Source of the DNA: Halobacteriovorax sp. GB3
GTDB taxonomy: Bacteria > Bdellovibrionota > Bacteriovoracia > Bacteriovoracales > Bacteriovoracaceae
Assembly (NCBI RefSeq): GCF_028649655.1
Contig: NZ_JAQSLN010000004.1
Location: 310,001-374,000 of the forward strand
Length of the DNA stretch: 64,000 bases
Reading direction: 5' to 3'
Shown here: positions 35,628 to 44,789 of the stretch, piece after piece
Layout: each line of letters starts with the position of its first letter
Numbering within the stretch: the first letter of the stretch is position 1
Program-made: the position numbers and the translations under genes
The notes under the pieces: generated by a model
The model's input: the letters and a program-made list of their open reading frames with translations, nothing else
Told to the model about the DNA's origin: nothing
Databases searched by the model: none

Positions 35628-36470
35628 TCAGAAGGATTTTCGCGGGTCTATTTGGTCTCTAAGCCCATCACCCAATAAATTTAGTCCTATAATCAGCCCG
35701 CCAAGTGTAACACTCAATAAAATTACAATAAATGGAGCTTCTAATAAAACGGTCTTTCCCATAGAAAGAAGAGAGCCCCAAGAATATTCACTACCACCAA
35801 GACCTAAAAATCCTAGTGCCGCCTCACTAATAACAACACCACCAACACCAAGAACAATATTTACAATAAGTACTGGTAGAATTGATGGAATCACTGTTTT
35901 TATAAAAAGATGATACTCTCCAACGCCAATGGCCCTCGCACTTTCTACATAACTTAATCCCATAACTCTCTGAGTTTCTCCCCTAGCTATACGGGCATAA
36001 GCAGGCCAACCTGTAAAAACTAAAGTAAGAACAAGTCCTGGAACAGATTGTCCAGTAACCGCCATCACCATGATTGCAATGAGGATACTTGGAAAAATGA
36101 AGATGAGATTTGTTAATAAATCAGAAATATATTTTACTGAATTAGGACCTTCTACCGTCATATAGCCAACAACGACGCCAATAAGGGCAGATAAGAAACT
36201 TACCGTAAAAGAAACACTCAATGAATATACAAGTCCCTGTGATAAGACTTCAAGCATTGAGCGACCATAAATATCAGAACCAAAAATAAATTCTTTTCCA
36301 GGAGAAAGTAACTCGAATTCAATTGAACTAGATGGAATATAAGGATTTACAATTGTTCCCGCTAAAAAATGAGAATAAACAAACCAAATGATGGCCCATA
36401 GAAAATAAAGACCCATAATAAAGGCACCAATTTTTAATTCTCTATTCCAAGACTTTATTTGTTCAATCAT
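35628..36470 (-). CDS. Peptide ABC transporter permease, DppC/OppC type
   Basis: 280-residue inner-membrane subunit with the OppC plan: N-terminal membrane helix (FIMGLYFLWAIIWFVYSHFL), a periplasmic loop with PGKEFIFGSDIYGRSMLEV (compare the hallmark HxLGTDxxGRDxLSR), four or five further helices and the EAA loop (SYVESARAIGVGEYHLFIK, then GFLGLGGSEYSWGSLL). It lies 2 bases after the DppB-type gene. The substrate-binding protein and ATPases are not nearby and must be encoded elsewhere. Substrate is inferred from the family only. Confidence 0.9.
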   Translation of the reverse strand: MIEQIKSWNRELKIGAFIMGLYFLWAIIWFVYSHFLAGTIVNPYIPSSSIEFELLSPGKEFIFGSDIYGRSMLEVLSQGLVYSLSVSFTVSFLSALIGVVVGYMTVEGPNSVKYISDLLTNLIFIFPSILIAIMVMAVTGQSVPGLVLTLVFTGWPAYARIARGETQRVMGLSYVESARAIGVGEYHLFIKTVIPSILPVLIVNIVLGVGGVVISEAALGFLGLGGSEYSWGSLLSMGKTVLLEAPFIVILLSVTLGGLIIGLNLLGDGLRDQIDPRKSF

Positions 36471-36472
36471 AG

Positions 36473-37387
36473 TTAAGCCTTTATCCTTGGATCAATGATT
36501 GAGTTTACAAAATCAATTAAGAAGTAAACCCCCATGTAGATTACTGTTGAATAAAGAATGACTCCTTGTACGATTGGGTAGTCTCTATTTGAAATGGCAT
36601 CAAATAAGAGAAGTCCCATTCCAGGGATATCAAAGATCGTCTCACTAATCATTGTCCCTGCTAAAACGACAGATAACTGTATTGCGACGATATTTAAAAT
36701 AGTCGGTAGACATACCTTCATTAATCGAAAAAGGACCGCACGATTACAAAGCCCCTTTGCTTTCAAAACCTGGACCCAAGGCTCACTTCTTTCTTCTAAG
36801 AATTTGTTACGACTCACTCTTGAAACAATTGAAGAAAGAGGAAGAACAAGAGTTAAGACGGGAAGGATTGTATGCTTCCACGTCGTCCACTCAGAGACGG
36901 GAAGAAGGTTTAATTTTATAGAGAAAATCAAAACAAGTATCGGAGCAAGAGAAAATATTGGAAACGAAAGAGCTAGCAGTGAAAAGATTCTTAAGAAGTT
37001 ATCAGCTAGTCCTGATTTTCTAAAACCAGCCCATATCCCCATTAATGTTCCTAATGGCGCTGAAATAGATACTGTTAAGAATGCGAGCATAATTGTCGGC
37101 CCCATATGTACCTTTAACAACTCGAGGACATCTTTCTTTTTAAATAATGACTGACCTAAATCCCCCTTAACCAATCCACCTAAAAAGGATAGATACTGCT
37201 TTAATACGGGAAGATTTAAACCAAGTTGAGTTCTATAGGCTTCAATCTCTTCTAGCGAAGCCTCAGGCCCTAAAATCCTTTCAACAGGATCTCCTGGAGA
37301 GAGACGAATAATAAAAAAGATAAGAGTTACTGCTAGAAAGATAGTTAGAAGTGAATATAAAAGTTTTCCTATTTTAGATTCTGTCAT
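36473..37387 (-). CDS. Peptide ABC transporter permease, DppB/OppB type
   Basis: 304-residue membrane subunit. The N-terminus has the OppB signature IRLSPGDPVERILGP followed by YRTQLGLNLPVLKQYLSFLG and GDLGQSLF, then six predicted helices and the EAA loop (VLKAKGLCNRAVLFRLM). Family members bring peptides or, in some cases, nickel into the cell. The start shares one base with the stop of the upstream lipoprotein gene, so translation is coupled. It pairs with the DppC-type gene downstream. Confidence 0.9.
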   Translation of the reverse strand: MTESKIGKLLYSLLTIFLAVTLIFFIIRLSPGDPVERILGPEASLEEIEAYRTQLGLNLPVLKQYLSFLGGLVKGDLGQSLFKKKDVLELLKVHMGPTIMLAFLTVSISAPLGTLMGIWAGFRKSGLADNFLRIFSLLALSFPIFSLAPILVLIFSIKLNLLPVSEWTTWKHTILPVLTLVLPLSSIVSRVSRNKFLEERSEPWVQVLKAKGLCNRAVLFRLMKVCLPTILNIVAIQLSVVLAGTMISETIFDIPGMGLLLFDAISNRDYPIVQGVILYSTVIYMGVYFLIDFVNSIIDPRIKA

Positions 37388-38139
37388 TACTCAACCTCAA
37401 TCATACTTAGTGCTTGAGCTACCCAAAAATACTTTTTAAGTTTTAAATCATCATCAAAGAAATAAAACTGAACATGGTTTTCAGTTTTAAGTGAAAAACG
37501 AAAATTTCCATCTTCACTTTTTCCATCATAACTAAATTCGGCATCTTGAAATACACCTTCTGGTATATTCAAATACTGTTCCTGAAAATATGGATAACCA
37601 TTCCATATGAGCTTAAACTTCATACTCCCATGATTTTTCTTAATCGCTTCACTAAGAAAACCTGAATAACCTAAACATTCAGCGACTTGATTATAAAAAC
37701 AGAATACATTGCTATTTGTAGGAAAATCATAAGATCGTCTTCCCTTCCACTGTGCTTCTGGAGAATTTAGAATAACTTCTAGTTTTTTCTCCTTAACGTT
37801 CACCTTCATTGCACTAACGTATTTTTTACCATCAAACCAAACTTCGTAGTACGAGCTTTCAGGCCTAAAGAGATCCTTTCCCTTCAATTGTCCAAGATTA
37901 GATACCAGAATAGACTTTTCTAAAACATTCGCTGTCTTAGTTGAATCACTAAGAAGAACTTTTTTTACAACAAACTTATTACTCTTTTCTTTGTAAAATC
38001 TTTTTCGAGTTACATAGAAGTCACCCGACTTGTCTGTAAGTTTGTAATTTACAGCTAGTGAATTTGTTATCTTATCTTTACTGCTCGTCGAGCAAGCAGT
38101 AACCAATACGACGAGCCCAAGAGTTAAAAGAAACCTCAT
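37387..38139 (-). CDS. Lipoprotein of unknown function
   Basis: 250 residues with a lipoprotein signal (FLLTLGLVVLVTACS, lipobox VTAC, Cys16). The mature part is beta-rich, with many aromatic residues and no motif I recognise. It is coupled on both sides: the start shares a base with the stop of the PilZ-like gene and its stop with the DppB start. The position in front of two permease genes suggests a role with that transporter, but it does not resemble a DppA-type binding protein in length or sequence. Confidence 0.8.
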   Translation of the reverse strand: MRFLLTLGLVVLVTACSTSSKDKITNSLAVNYKLTDKSGDFYVTRKRFYKEKSNKFVVKKVLLSDSTKTANVLEKSILVSNLGQLKGKDLFRPESSYYEVWFDGKKYVSAMKVNVKEKKLEVILNSPEAQWKGRRSYDFPTNSNVFCFYNQVAECLGYSGFLSEAIKKNHGSMKFKLIWNGYPYFQEQYLNIPEGVFQDAEFSYDGKSEDGNFRFSLKTENHVQFYFFDDDLKLKKYFWVAQALSMIEVE

Positions 38140-38948
38140 TACTGTCCTTCATTTTTAAGGAACATTTCAAATTGCTCTTCTACTTCTAGAATATAGTCAG
38201 AGTCATTTAAAAATTGTTCCAGATATTCATTAGATTGAGAGTTTGAAGAGAAATGAACTCCAACCTTTTTCATCGGAGCTTGTGAAGCCCTTGGATTAAC
38301 ATAAGTAACTATGTAGACAATTTCTAAATCATCTAAAAGAATGCTTTCATTATCTTCAACTCTTAAATAGCATTCTTTTGGAAATTTTTGATTGATGAAA
38401 TTTGAGAATACTTCTTCTTCATTAGCATTAATAAAAAAAGATAATCCATTCTTTGAAAAATCAGTAACTCTGTATTTTAAAACGAGCTCAGATTCTCTAT
38501 GAAAATCTTTTAAGAATTTTAGATCATCATTTTTATGGGCCTGAAATGAAATAACATTACTGCCCACTTCTTGATCATTCTCAATCTCTAAAAATAATGT
38601 ATGACCAGGAAAAGTAAGAAGTCTTTCATTTTCACGTTTCTCTGTACGATAGAATTTATCAATCGACTCAATAAGTCCCTTCTCTCGATCTAGTATGCGA
38701 ATTCTTGAAAAGTAGTGGACCTCATCTAATGAGAAAGACATTAAAAGTGTATCGTCATTTTTAAATGAAAAAGGAATCGTCTCTAAGTTGATTTGATTAC
38801 CATGAACGAAAGTGAAAAAAGAGGAAGCTCTTGCTTCCTCTTCATTCCATATTTTAACAGATACTTGTTCTTTAATTGCGCGAGCAATTTTCGGTAGGAT
38901 CTCTGACAAGAGAAATCCTTGAAATTTTACTCCAAGGCTTGAGGCCAT
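38139..38948 (-). CDS. PilZ-like domain protein
   Basis: 269 residues, cytoplasmic. The N-terminal half resembles a YcgR-like beta-domain (FKNDDTLLMSFSLDEVHYFS). Around residues 98-108 is RTEKRENER, fitting the RxxxR half of the c-di-GMP site, and about 60 residues later DFSKNGLSF fits the (D/N)xSxxG half. So it probably binds c-di-GMP, although the spacing is a little long. Many predatory-bacterium functions (gliding, invasion) use such proteins. It lies 27 bases after mreB. Confidence 0.65.
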   Translation of the reverse strand: MASSLGVKFQGFLLSEILPKIARAIKEQVSVKIWNEEEARASSFFTFVHGNQINLETIPFSFKNDDTLLMSFSLDEVHYFSRIRILDREKGLIESIDKFYRTEKRENERLLTFPGHTLFLEIENDQEVGSNVISFQAHKNDDLKFLKDFHRESELVLKYRVTDFSKNGLSFFINANEEEVFSNFINQKFPKECYLRVEDNESILLDDLEIVYIVTYVNPRASQAPMKKVGVHFSSNSQSNEYLEQFLNDSDYILEVEEQFEMFLKNEGQ

Positions 38949-38975
38949 ATTTTTCTTCCCTGAAAAATGTGTTCT

Positions 38976-40016
<1,041 letters not shown>

Positions 40017-40030
40017 TTATCCCTTATTTT

Positions 40031-41116
40031 TTACCAGTGATAGTGTCTAATATTTTCACCGCGCTCAGCGATATCGGCCATGGCTTCGATTCCTAGCTCG
40101 ATATGAAGGTCAGTGTATTTTCTAAAAACGCTCTTTGCAGATTTCTTCGTTTTGATTCCACCCTTTTTCATAGGGCAATCAGAAATTAGCAGAAGCGCTC
40201 CAATGTTAACTTTACTCACAAAACATGAAGTGAATAATGCAGCAGTTTCCATCTCTACAGCAAGAACTCTCTCTTCAATCAATTGTGTTTTAAATCCATC
40301 ATCAAATTCCCAAAAGCGGTAATCTGTAGAGTGGATAGTTCCCGTTCTATACTCCATTCCGTGCTCAACAAGAATTTGTGAAACAAACTTTTGAACCTTA
40401 AATGTTGGTAGCGCCGGAACTTGTTGAGGTAGAAAGTGATTTGAAACACCTTCTGCTCTAATTGAGGCAATAGGTAGAACAAAGTCACCAACTTTCAAAG
40501 ATGGGTGAACCGCACCGGCAAGTCCAAGGAAAAGAACTGCTTTAGGTTGAACAACAGAGATTAGCTCTCCAATGAGAGCGGCCATCGCTGCACCAACACC
40601 AAATTCAATAATCGTAACTTTAGCCTTTTTAGAACTTGAAGCTTTAAAAGCGGAACCTTGTGTATATTTATGGTCATCAAGAAGACCATTAAATCTTTCT
40701 AGGTAGTAATGAAAATTTGTAAGAATAATCTGTTGTTGAAAATCTTTAAAATCATGACCAGTGTAACGCTCAAGCATATCAATGGCGATTTTTCTCTTTT
40801 CTTCGTTCCAGTGAATTCTTCTCGCTCTTAGTTGAGCTTTCTTTTCTTCAACAGCACTAGCTTGTCTCTTCGTAGCCTTTTTTACACTTTCAATATTTTT
40901 TTCAATTGAAGCTTTTAATGACTTCGCCGTAACAGACTTAGGAGCTGCTTCTATTTTTGGAGCAACTTTCTTAATTGTTTTCTTAGCAGTTGCTTTTTTT
41001 GTCGTTTTTTTGACGGCCTTCTTTTTAGCAGTTTTCTTCGTCGTTGAAGCTTTTGCTTTCTTAGAAGTTGTGGCCTTTTTCTTTGTAGAAGAAGTTGTCG
41101 CTTTTTTCTTGGCCAT
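40031..41116 (-). CDS. amn: AMP nucleosidase with histone H1-like N-terminal tail
   Basis: Hydrolyses AMP to adenine and ribose 5-phosphate. The C-terminal 260 residues are the enzyme: IEFGVGAAMAALIGELIS, KAVLFLGLAGAVHPSLKVGD, EYRTGTIHSTDYRFWEF, VLAVEMETAALFTSCF and LLISDCPMKKGGIKT. The first about 80 residues are an unusual Lys/Ala/Thr-rich tail (repeats such as KKKATTSSTKKKATTSKK) like bacterial histone H1 or Hc1 proteins, and may bind nucleic acid. I chose the ATG at 41116, with AAGG 8 bases upstream; the GTG at 41125 is the alternative. The usual amn N-terminal regulatory domain is replaced. Confidence 0.88.
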   Translation of the reverse strand: MAKKKATTSSTKKKATTSKKAKASTTKKTAKKKAVKKTTKKATAKKTIKKVAPKIEAAPKSVTAKSLKASIEKNIESVKKATKRQASAVEEKKAQLRARRIHWNEEKRKIAIDMLERYTGHDFKDFQQQIILTNFHYYLERFNGLLDDHKYTQGSAFKASSSKKAKVTIIEFGVGAAMAALIGELISVVQPKAVLFLGLAGAVHPSLKVGDFVLPIASIRAEGVSNHFLPQQVPALPTFKVQKFVSQILVEHGMEYRTGTIHSTDYRFWEFDDGFKTQLIEERVLAVEMETAALFTSCFVSKVNIGALLLISDCPMKKGGIKTKKSAKSVFRKYTDLHIELGIEAMADIAERGENIRHYHW

Positions 41117-41125
41117 TTCTCTCAC

Positions 41126-41332
41126 CTTCTTTTGTATTCCCTTACTTATAATCTATAAAATGTACCATTTAGAGGGAATTGTTGACAACTCTTATAAATA
41201 TTGAAAATACCATTTATTTAGAGTGGATCCTATCGAGAATACCCGTTTCCATCTTTTGGCTTGTCATATCTTAACAAATTGCGTAGTATGGTGCTTCATT
41301 GTTAATATAACACATAGCAAAAGGACAACGTT
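41126..41332. other. Divergent promoter region, amn and the small basic gene
   Basis: A 207-base spacer. For the minus strand, TTGTCA with TACATT 18 bases further on is a fair promoter; for the plus strand, TTGCGT (41279-41284) and TAATAT (41303-41308) with an 18-base spacer is weaker. No coding potential seen. Confidence 0.4.
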
Positions 41333-41437
41333 ATGGGTATGGGTCGTAAGAAAACAGTTCTTAAAATGAAAAGAAAAAAGAACCAAGCAAAGAAAAAAGC
41401 CAGAATTCTTAAAAGAATTCAAGCTGCTAAAAAGTAA
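41333..41437 (+). CDS. Very basic small protein, 34 residues
   Basis: Short gene with AAGGA seven bases before the ATG and a perfect hairpin terminator overlapping its stop codon. The product (MGMGRKKTVLKMKRKKNQAK, then KKARILKRIQAAKK) has 17 Lys/Arg among 34 residues, is likely a single helix, and contains no acidic residue. It resembles very small ribosome- or nucleic-acid-binding proteins, but I do not recognise a named family. Its own promoter region, ribosome-binding site and terminator support it as a real, probably well-expressed gene. Confidence 0.75.
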   Translation: MGMGRKKTVLKMKRKKNQAKKKARILKRIQAAKK

Positions 41438-41460
41438 AAGCAGTAGCTTTTACTTTTTAG
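41427..41460. terminator. Perfect bidirectional terminator
   Basis: Arms CTAAAAAGTAAAAGC (41427-41441) and GCTTTTACTTTTTAG (41446-41460), fully complementary over 15 bases with loop AGTA. Both the small basic gene and the convergent LpoA-like gene end inside it. Confidence 0.88.
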
Positions 41461-43462
41461 TTTCCTCAACTTTATTTCCCATTTCATCGTAATTATCTTT
41501 TAAAACAATTCCATCTACTTTTCCTCTATGCAATTTAAGAGGAACAAGATTTTTCATCCAAACTCCATCTTGCAGAGTCCATTTTCCAGAAATTCCCATT
41601 AATTCAGTATTCGAGCGTACAGCATCGTCTAATTCATCTCTAGTCTTAAACGGACCGGCCTTCAGTAGTGTATGTAGAATTCTCAATGAGTCATAGGCCC
41701 TAATCTCTACGAGAAGAGGTCTTCTTCCATAGAGTTCTTGAAAGTTTTGACTAAATGTTTCTGGAATCTCAGTTATGTCGTCTCCAACAAAACTTAGCTT
41801 CCCAAGCTTATAACTTTCTCTCGAGAGCGTTTTAGATCTCCATGATGGATCTCCAATTAAATTCATCTTAAAGGCATCATAGTAACTAAATGATGGAATG
41901 ATCTGCAGGGCTTCTCTTGGAAATGCAGGTATAAAAACCCAATCGAAATCTTTTTGCGGTTTTAGAACCTGAATTCGTCTAATCGTCGTATTCTTTTCAA
42001 GAGAGTAGATTTCATTAAATGTATCGAATTCTTCCTGTCTTTCTCTTTTAAATTTTAGACCGAGAAGTTTCTGTACAGTTTTACGATGATCAGTAGCCGT
42101 TTTATCGTATGAATAGGCTCCATTAACAACAACATTCATCTCCTTAGCTTTTCTCCAAAATTCATCAACGTAGGCTTCTCCACGACTCGATTTTGGATAA
42201 ATAATCGCAGCTCTCTTTCCAAAGTGCTCCAACATTTCAGTATCAAAAAGTCTATTCACCAGTGATTCAACAGAACCAGGAACCTCTACTAAAAGATGGT
42301 CTTTATTAAACTTTGGCGTATAGATTTGCGAAAGAGAAACAAAGAAAACTCCATTCTTTCTCGCTTCAGTGTATTCTTTAAATGCTTCGTCAGAAAATAA
42401 ACCTCCAACAATAGCAGAAACCTGATGCTTCTCAACAAGTTCTTGAACCTTGTGAGCTCCAACGGCTGCACTTCCATTTGAATCTTCGATGAACAGTGTA
42501 TAACTGCTAGACGGCGTTTCTTTGAAATATTGCTTAAAAGCATTATCAATTCCAGTCAAAGCTCGACGACCAAAATTTTCTTTCTCACCACTTAAAGGAA
42601 GAACAACACCAATATTGAAATGGTTCATCTTAGCAAAGTTTTCTACACGGTTTAAAAATCTTCCCGCTAAAATTTCTAGCTCTTGATATTTCTCAAAGTT
42701 ATCTTGCATCCATGAGATCAGCTCTTTAGCCTCACTCTTTTTACCTTTATAATAAAGCTTTTCAGCTTCAAGATAAGCAAGGTAGCCAACAAGAAAAATA
42801 TCTTCACCTTCAAATTTTTCAATAAATCTTAGACGCTCTCTATTTGAGAGACCCATAAAATCAGAAAGTAGTGATTCAAAAAGTGGCTCATTCTTTAACT
42901 CAGTTAAACTCTCCTTGTCTTTAATCGACCAAACGAGAGACTCCATGGCCAGACCACTTTGACCTAATTCGAGAGCTGTCTTGTATTTAAGTTTATGAAA
43001 TTTAATCGCTTCATTTTCTGATAAATTTTTGAAGTCACTAATCACAAGAACTGACATGGCCTTTTCCATGTAACCCATTTTAAAATAAGTGCTCGCAAGA
43101 TTTAGTTGAACCTGAGAATTTAGCGAAGGATCTAGTCTCGATGTAGAAAGAGCAAGATTGAAGTTATAAATAGCTTGTTCAAAGTTCTCTTTACCAAAAA
43201 GAATAACTCCAATTAAGTTTCTCTTCATCGCAACTTCTGCAGGAAGAAGTTCTTGATCATTCATAGCTCTCAATTTAACTAGAGCCGCCTCTGAGTTACC
43301 CGATCCAAATTGATCCTTAATAACATTAATTTTTTTCAGAAAGTTCTCAGAATAATAGTCTTTTGAACTTCTTTGATTGAGCATTGAAATCCCACCACAA
43401 GAAGTTAGAAAAACAAATGAACAAATAACTAGAGCTTTCACCATCTGTGAAAATGAATACAT
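41450..43462 (-). CDS. LpoA-like penicillin-binding protein activator (lipoprotein)
   Basis: 670-residue lipoprotein (lipobox LTSC, Cys22; strong GGAGG five bases before the ATG). The N-terminal half is TPR-like helices (about 35-265); the C-terminal half is a periplasmic-binding-protein fold (about 280-640: FNIGVVLPLSGEKENFGRRA, EKHQVSAIVGGLFSDEA, KRAAIIYPKSSRGEAYVDEF, SFVGDDITEIPETF). This is the LpoA/LppC plan; LpoA activates PBP1A from the outer membrane in gammaproteobacteria. The role here is by family. It may also be a ligand sensor. It is a single gene, convergent with the small basic gene. Confidence 0.75.
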   Translation of the reverse strand: MYSFSQMVKALVICSFVFLTSCGGISMLNQRSSKDYYSENFLKKINVIKDQFGSGNSEAALVKLRAMNDQELLPAEVAMKRNLIGVILFGKENFEQAIYNFNLALSTSRLDPSLNSQVQLNLASTYFKMGYMEKAMSVLVISDFKNLSENEAIKFHKLKYKTALELGQSGLAMESLVWSIKDKESLTELKNEPLFESLLSDFMGLSNRERLRFIEKFEGEDIFLVGYLAYLEAEKLYYKGKKSEAKELISWMQDNFEKYQELEILAGRFLNRVENFAKMNHFNIGVVLPLSGEKENFGRRALTGIDNAFKQYFKETPSSSYTLFIEDSNGSAAVGAHKVQELVEKHQVSAIVGGLFSDEAFKEYTEARKNGVFFVSLSQIYTPKFNKDHLLVEVPGSVESLVNRLFDTEMLEHFGKRAAIIYPKSSRGEAYVDEFWRKAKEMNVVVNGAYSYDKTATDHRKTVQKLLGLKFKRERQEEFDTFNEIYSLEKNTTIRRIQVLKPQKDFDWVFIPAFPREALQIIPSFSYYDAFKMNLIGDPSWRSKTLSRESYKLGKLSFVGDDITEIPETFSQNFQELYGRRPLLVEIRAYDSLRILHTLLKAGPFKTRDELDDAVRSNTELMGISGKWTLQDGVWMKNLVPLKLHRGKVDGIVLKDNYDEMGNKVEETKK

Positions 43463-43552
43463 GCTTACCTCCGCCCAACCATTTTAAATCTCATTGGTCC
43501 GTATGTAAAAGCACTAGGTAAAAATATAATTAAACTAATTTAGTCAGATAAA

Positions 43553-43574
43553 AGGCCCCTTATTCAAGGGGCCT
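43553..43574 (-). terminator. Terminator after dnaJ
   Basis: On the minus strand AGGCCCCTT-GAAT-AAGGGGCCT followed by TTT, just downstream of the dnaJ stop. Confidence 0.85.
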
Positions 43575-43585
43575 AGTTTTTAGAA

Positions 43586-44713
43586 TTATTGAAATAGATC
43601 TTTAACTTTATCAAAGAATCCACGACTCATAGGATTACAATTTTCATGTTCAATCTCAGCAAGCTTTTGAAAGAGCTCTTTCTGCTCTGAACTTAGCTTT
43701 GTTGGCGTTTCAACATGAATGTGCAGGATGCAATCACCATTTCCACCGTAGCCACCAAGTCTTTGAATCCCTTTCCCCTTTAATCTCATCTTGCGACCAG
43801 ATTGAGTACCTGTAGGGATGTTAACGAGAACTTTCCCATCAAGTGTAGGAACTTCAATTTCCGCTCCAAGCGCAGCTTGAGAGAAACTAACTGGGACTGT
43901 ACAGTGAACATCGAATCCATCTCTTTCAAAGATCTCATGTTCTTCAATTTGAATAACAACATAAAGATCACCATCTGGACCACCTTGTGCTCCAGCATCA
44001 CCTTCTCCAGAGAGCTTAAGTCTTTGCCCTTCATCAATTCCCGCTGGAATTTTCACTGAAAGCTCTGACTCTTTTCTCGCTCTACCTTCGCCATGACATG
44101 TCCCACATGGATCACTAATCGTTTGACCTGAACCATTACACTTTGGACAAGTTGAAGCAACAGTAAAGAATCCTTGCTGTCTTCTCACCTCACCAGCTCC
44201 GTGACACATATCACATGAAACCGGCTTAGCACCATCCTTACCACCTGAACCATCACAAGTTCCACACTTGGCAAGTTTGTTAATTTTAATTGTTTTCTCA
44301 GCACCAAAAGCAGCTTCTTCAAACGTTACATTAATGGCCATTTGAAGATCATTTCCAGGTCTACCACGGCTACGTTGACGACGACGTCCACGTCCGCCAC
44401 CCATCATATCGCCAAAGATATCACCAAAAATGTCTCCAAGATCACCAAAGTCACCGCTGAATCCACCACCGCCAAAGCCTCCAGCTTGACCGTCAACACC
44501 AGCGTGGCCAAATTGGTCATAACGCTGTTTTTTTCCGTCGTCGAGGAGGACTTCTGCCGCTTCAGAAATCTCTTGAAACTTTGCTTTTGCATCTTCCCCA
44601 TCATTTCTATCTGGGTGATACTTCATTGCAAGTTTTCTATAGGCTTTTTTAATTTCGTCCTTACCTGCACCTTTTTGTACACCAAGAACTTCATAATAAT
44701 CTCTTTTACTCAT
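43586..44713 (-). CDS. dnaJ: Chaperone DnaJ
   Basis: Hsp40 co-chaperone that delivers substrates to DnaK and stimulates its ATPase. The 375 residues show the J domain with HPDRN (about 33-37), a G/F-rich region with [13 protein letters not shown], and the four zinc-finger repeats [24 protein letters not shown] and CGTCHGEG, then the substrate-binding domain. It ends the grpE-dnaK-dnaJ run and is separated from dnaK by 76 bases containing a strong hairpin. Confidence 0.97.
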   Translation of the reverse strand: MSKRDYYEVLGVQKGAGKDEIKKAYRKLAMKYHPDRNDGEDAKAKFQEISEAAEVLLDDGKKQRYDQFGHAGVDGQAGGFGGGGFSGDFGDLGDIFGDIFGDMMGGGRGRRRQRSRGRPGNDLQMAINVTFEEAAFGAEKTIKINKLAKCGTCDGSGGKDGAKPVSCDMCHGAGEVRRQQGFFTVASTCPKCNGSGQTISDPCGTCHGEGRARKESELSVKIPAGIDEGQRLKLSGEGDAGAQGGPDGDLYVVIQIEEHEIFERDGFDVHCTVPVSFSQAALGAEIEVPTLDGKVLVNIPTGTQSGRKMRLKGKGIQRLGGYGGNGDCILHIHVETPTKLSSEQKELFQKLAEIEHENCNPMSRGFFDKVKDLFQ

Positions 44714-44735
44714 TGCTCGTCTCTTCTAGCAGGAA

Positions 44736-44767
44736 AGGGGAAGCTTTCTTTAAAGAAAACTTCCCCT
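44736..44767 (-). terminator. Hairpin between dnaK and dnaJ
   Basis: On the minus strand AGGGGAAG (44767-44760), a 16-base loop with an inner TTTCTTTAAAGAAA palindrome, and CTTCCCCT (44743-44736), followed by TTCC. The T-run is weak, so it is more likely a partial attenuator or RNA-stability element than a full stop; dnaJ would then be expressed less than dnaK. Confidence 0.6.
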
Positions 44768-44789
44768 CTCTTATTTTTGAAATTTATTC

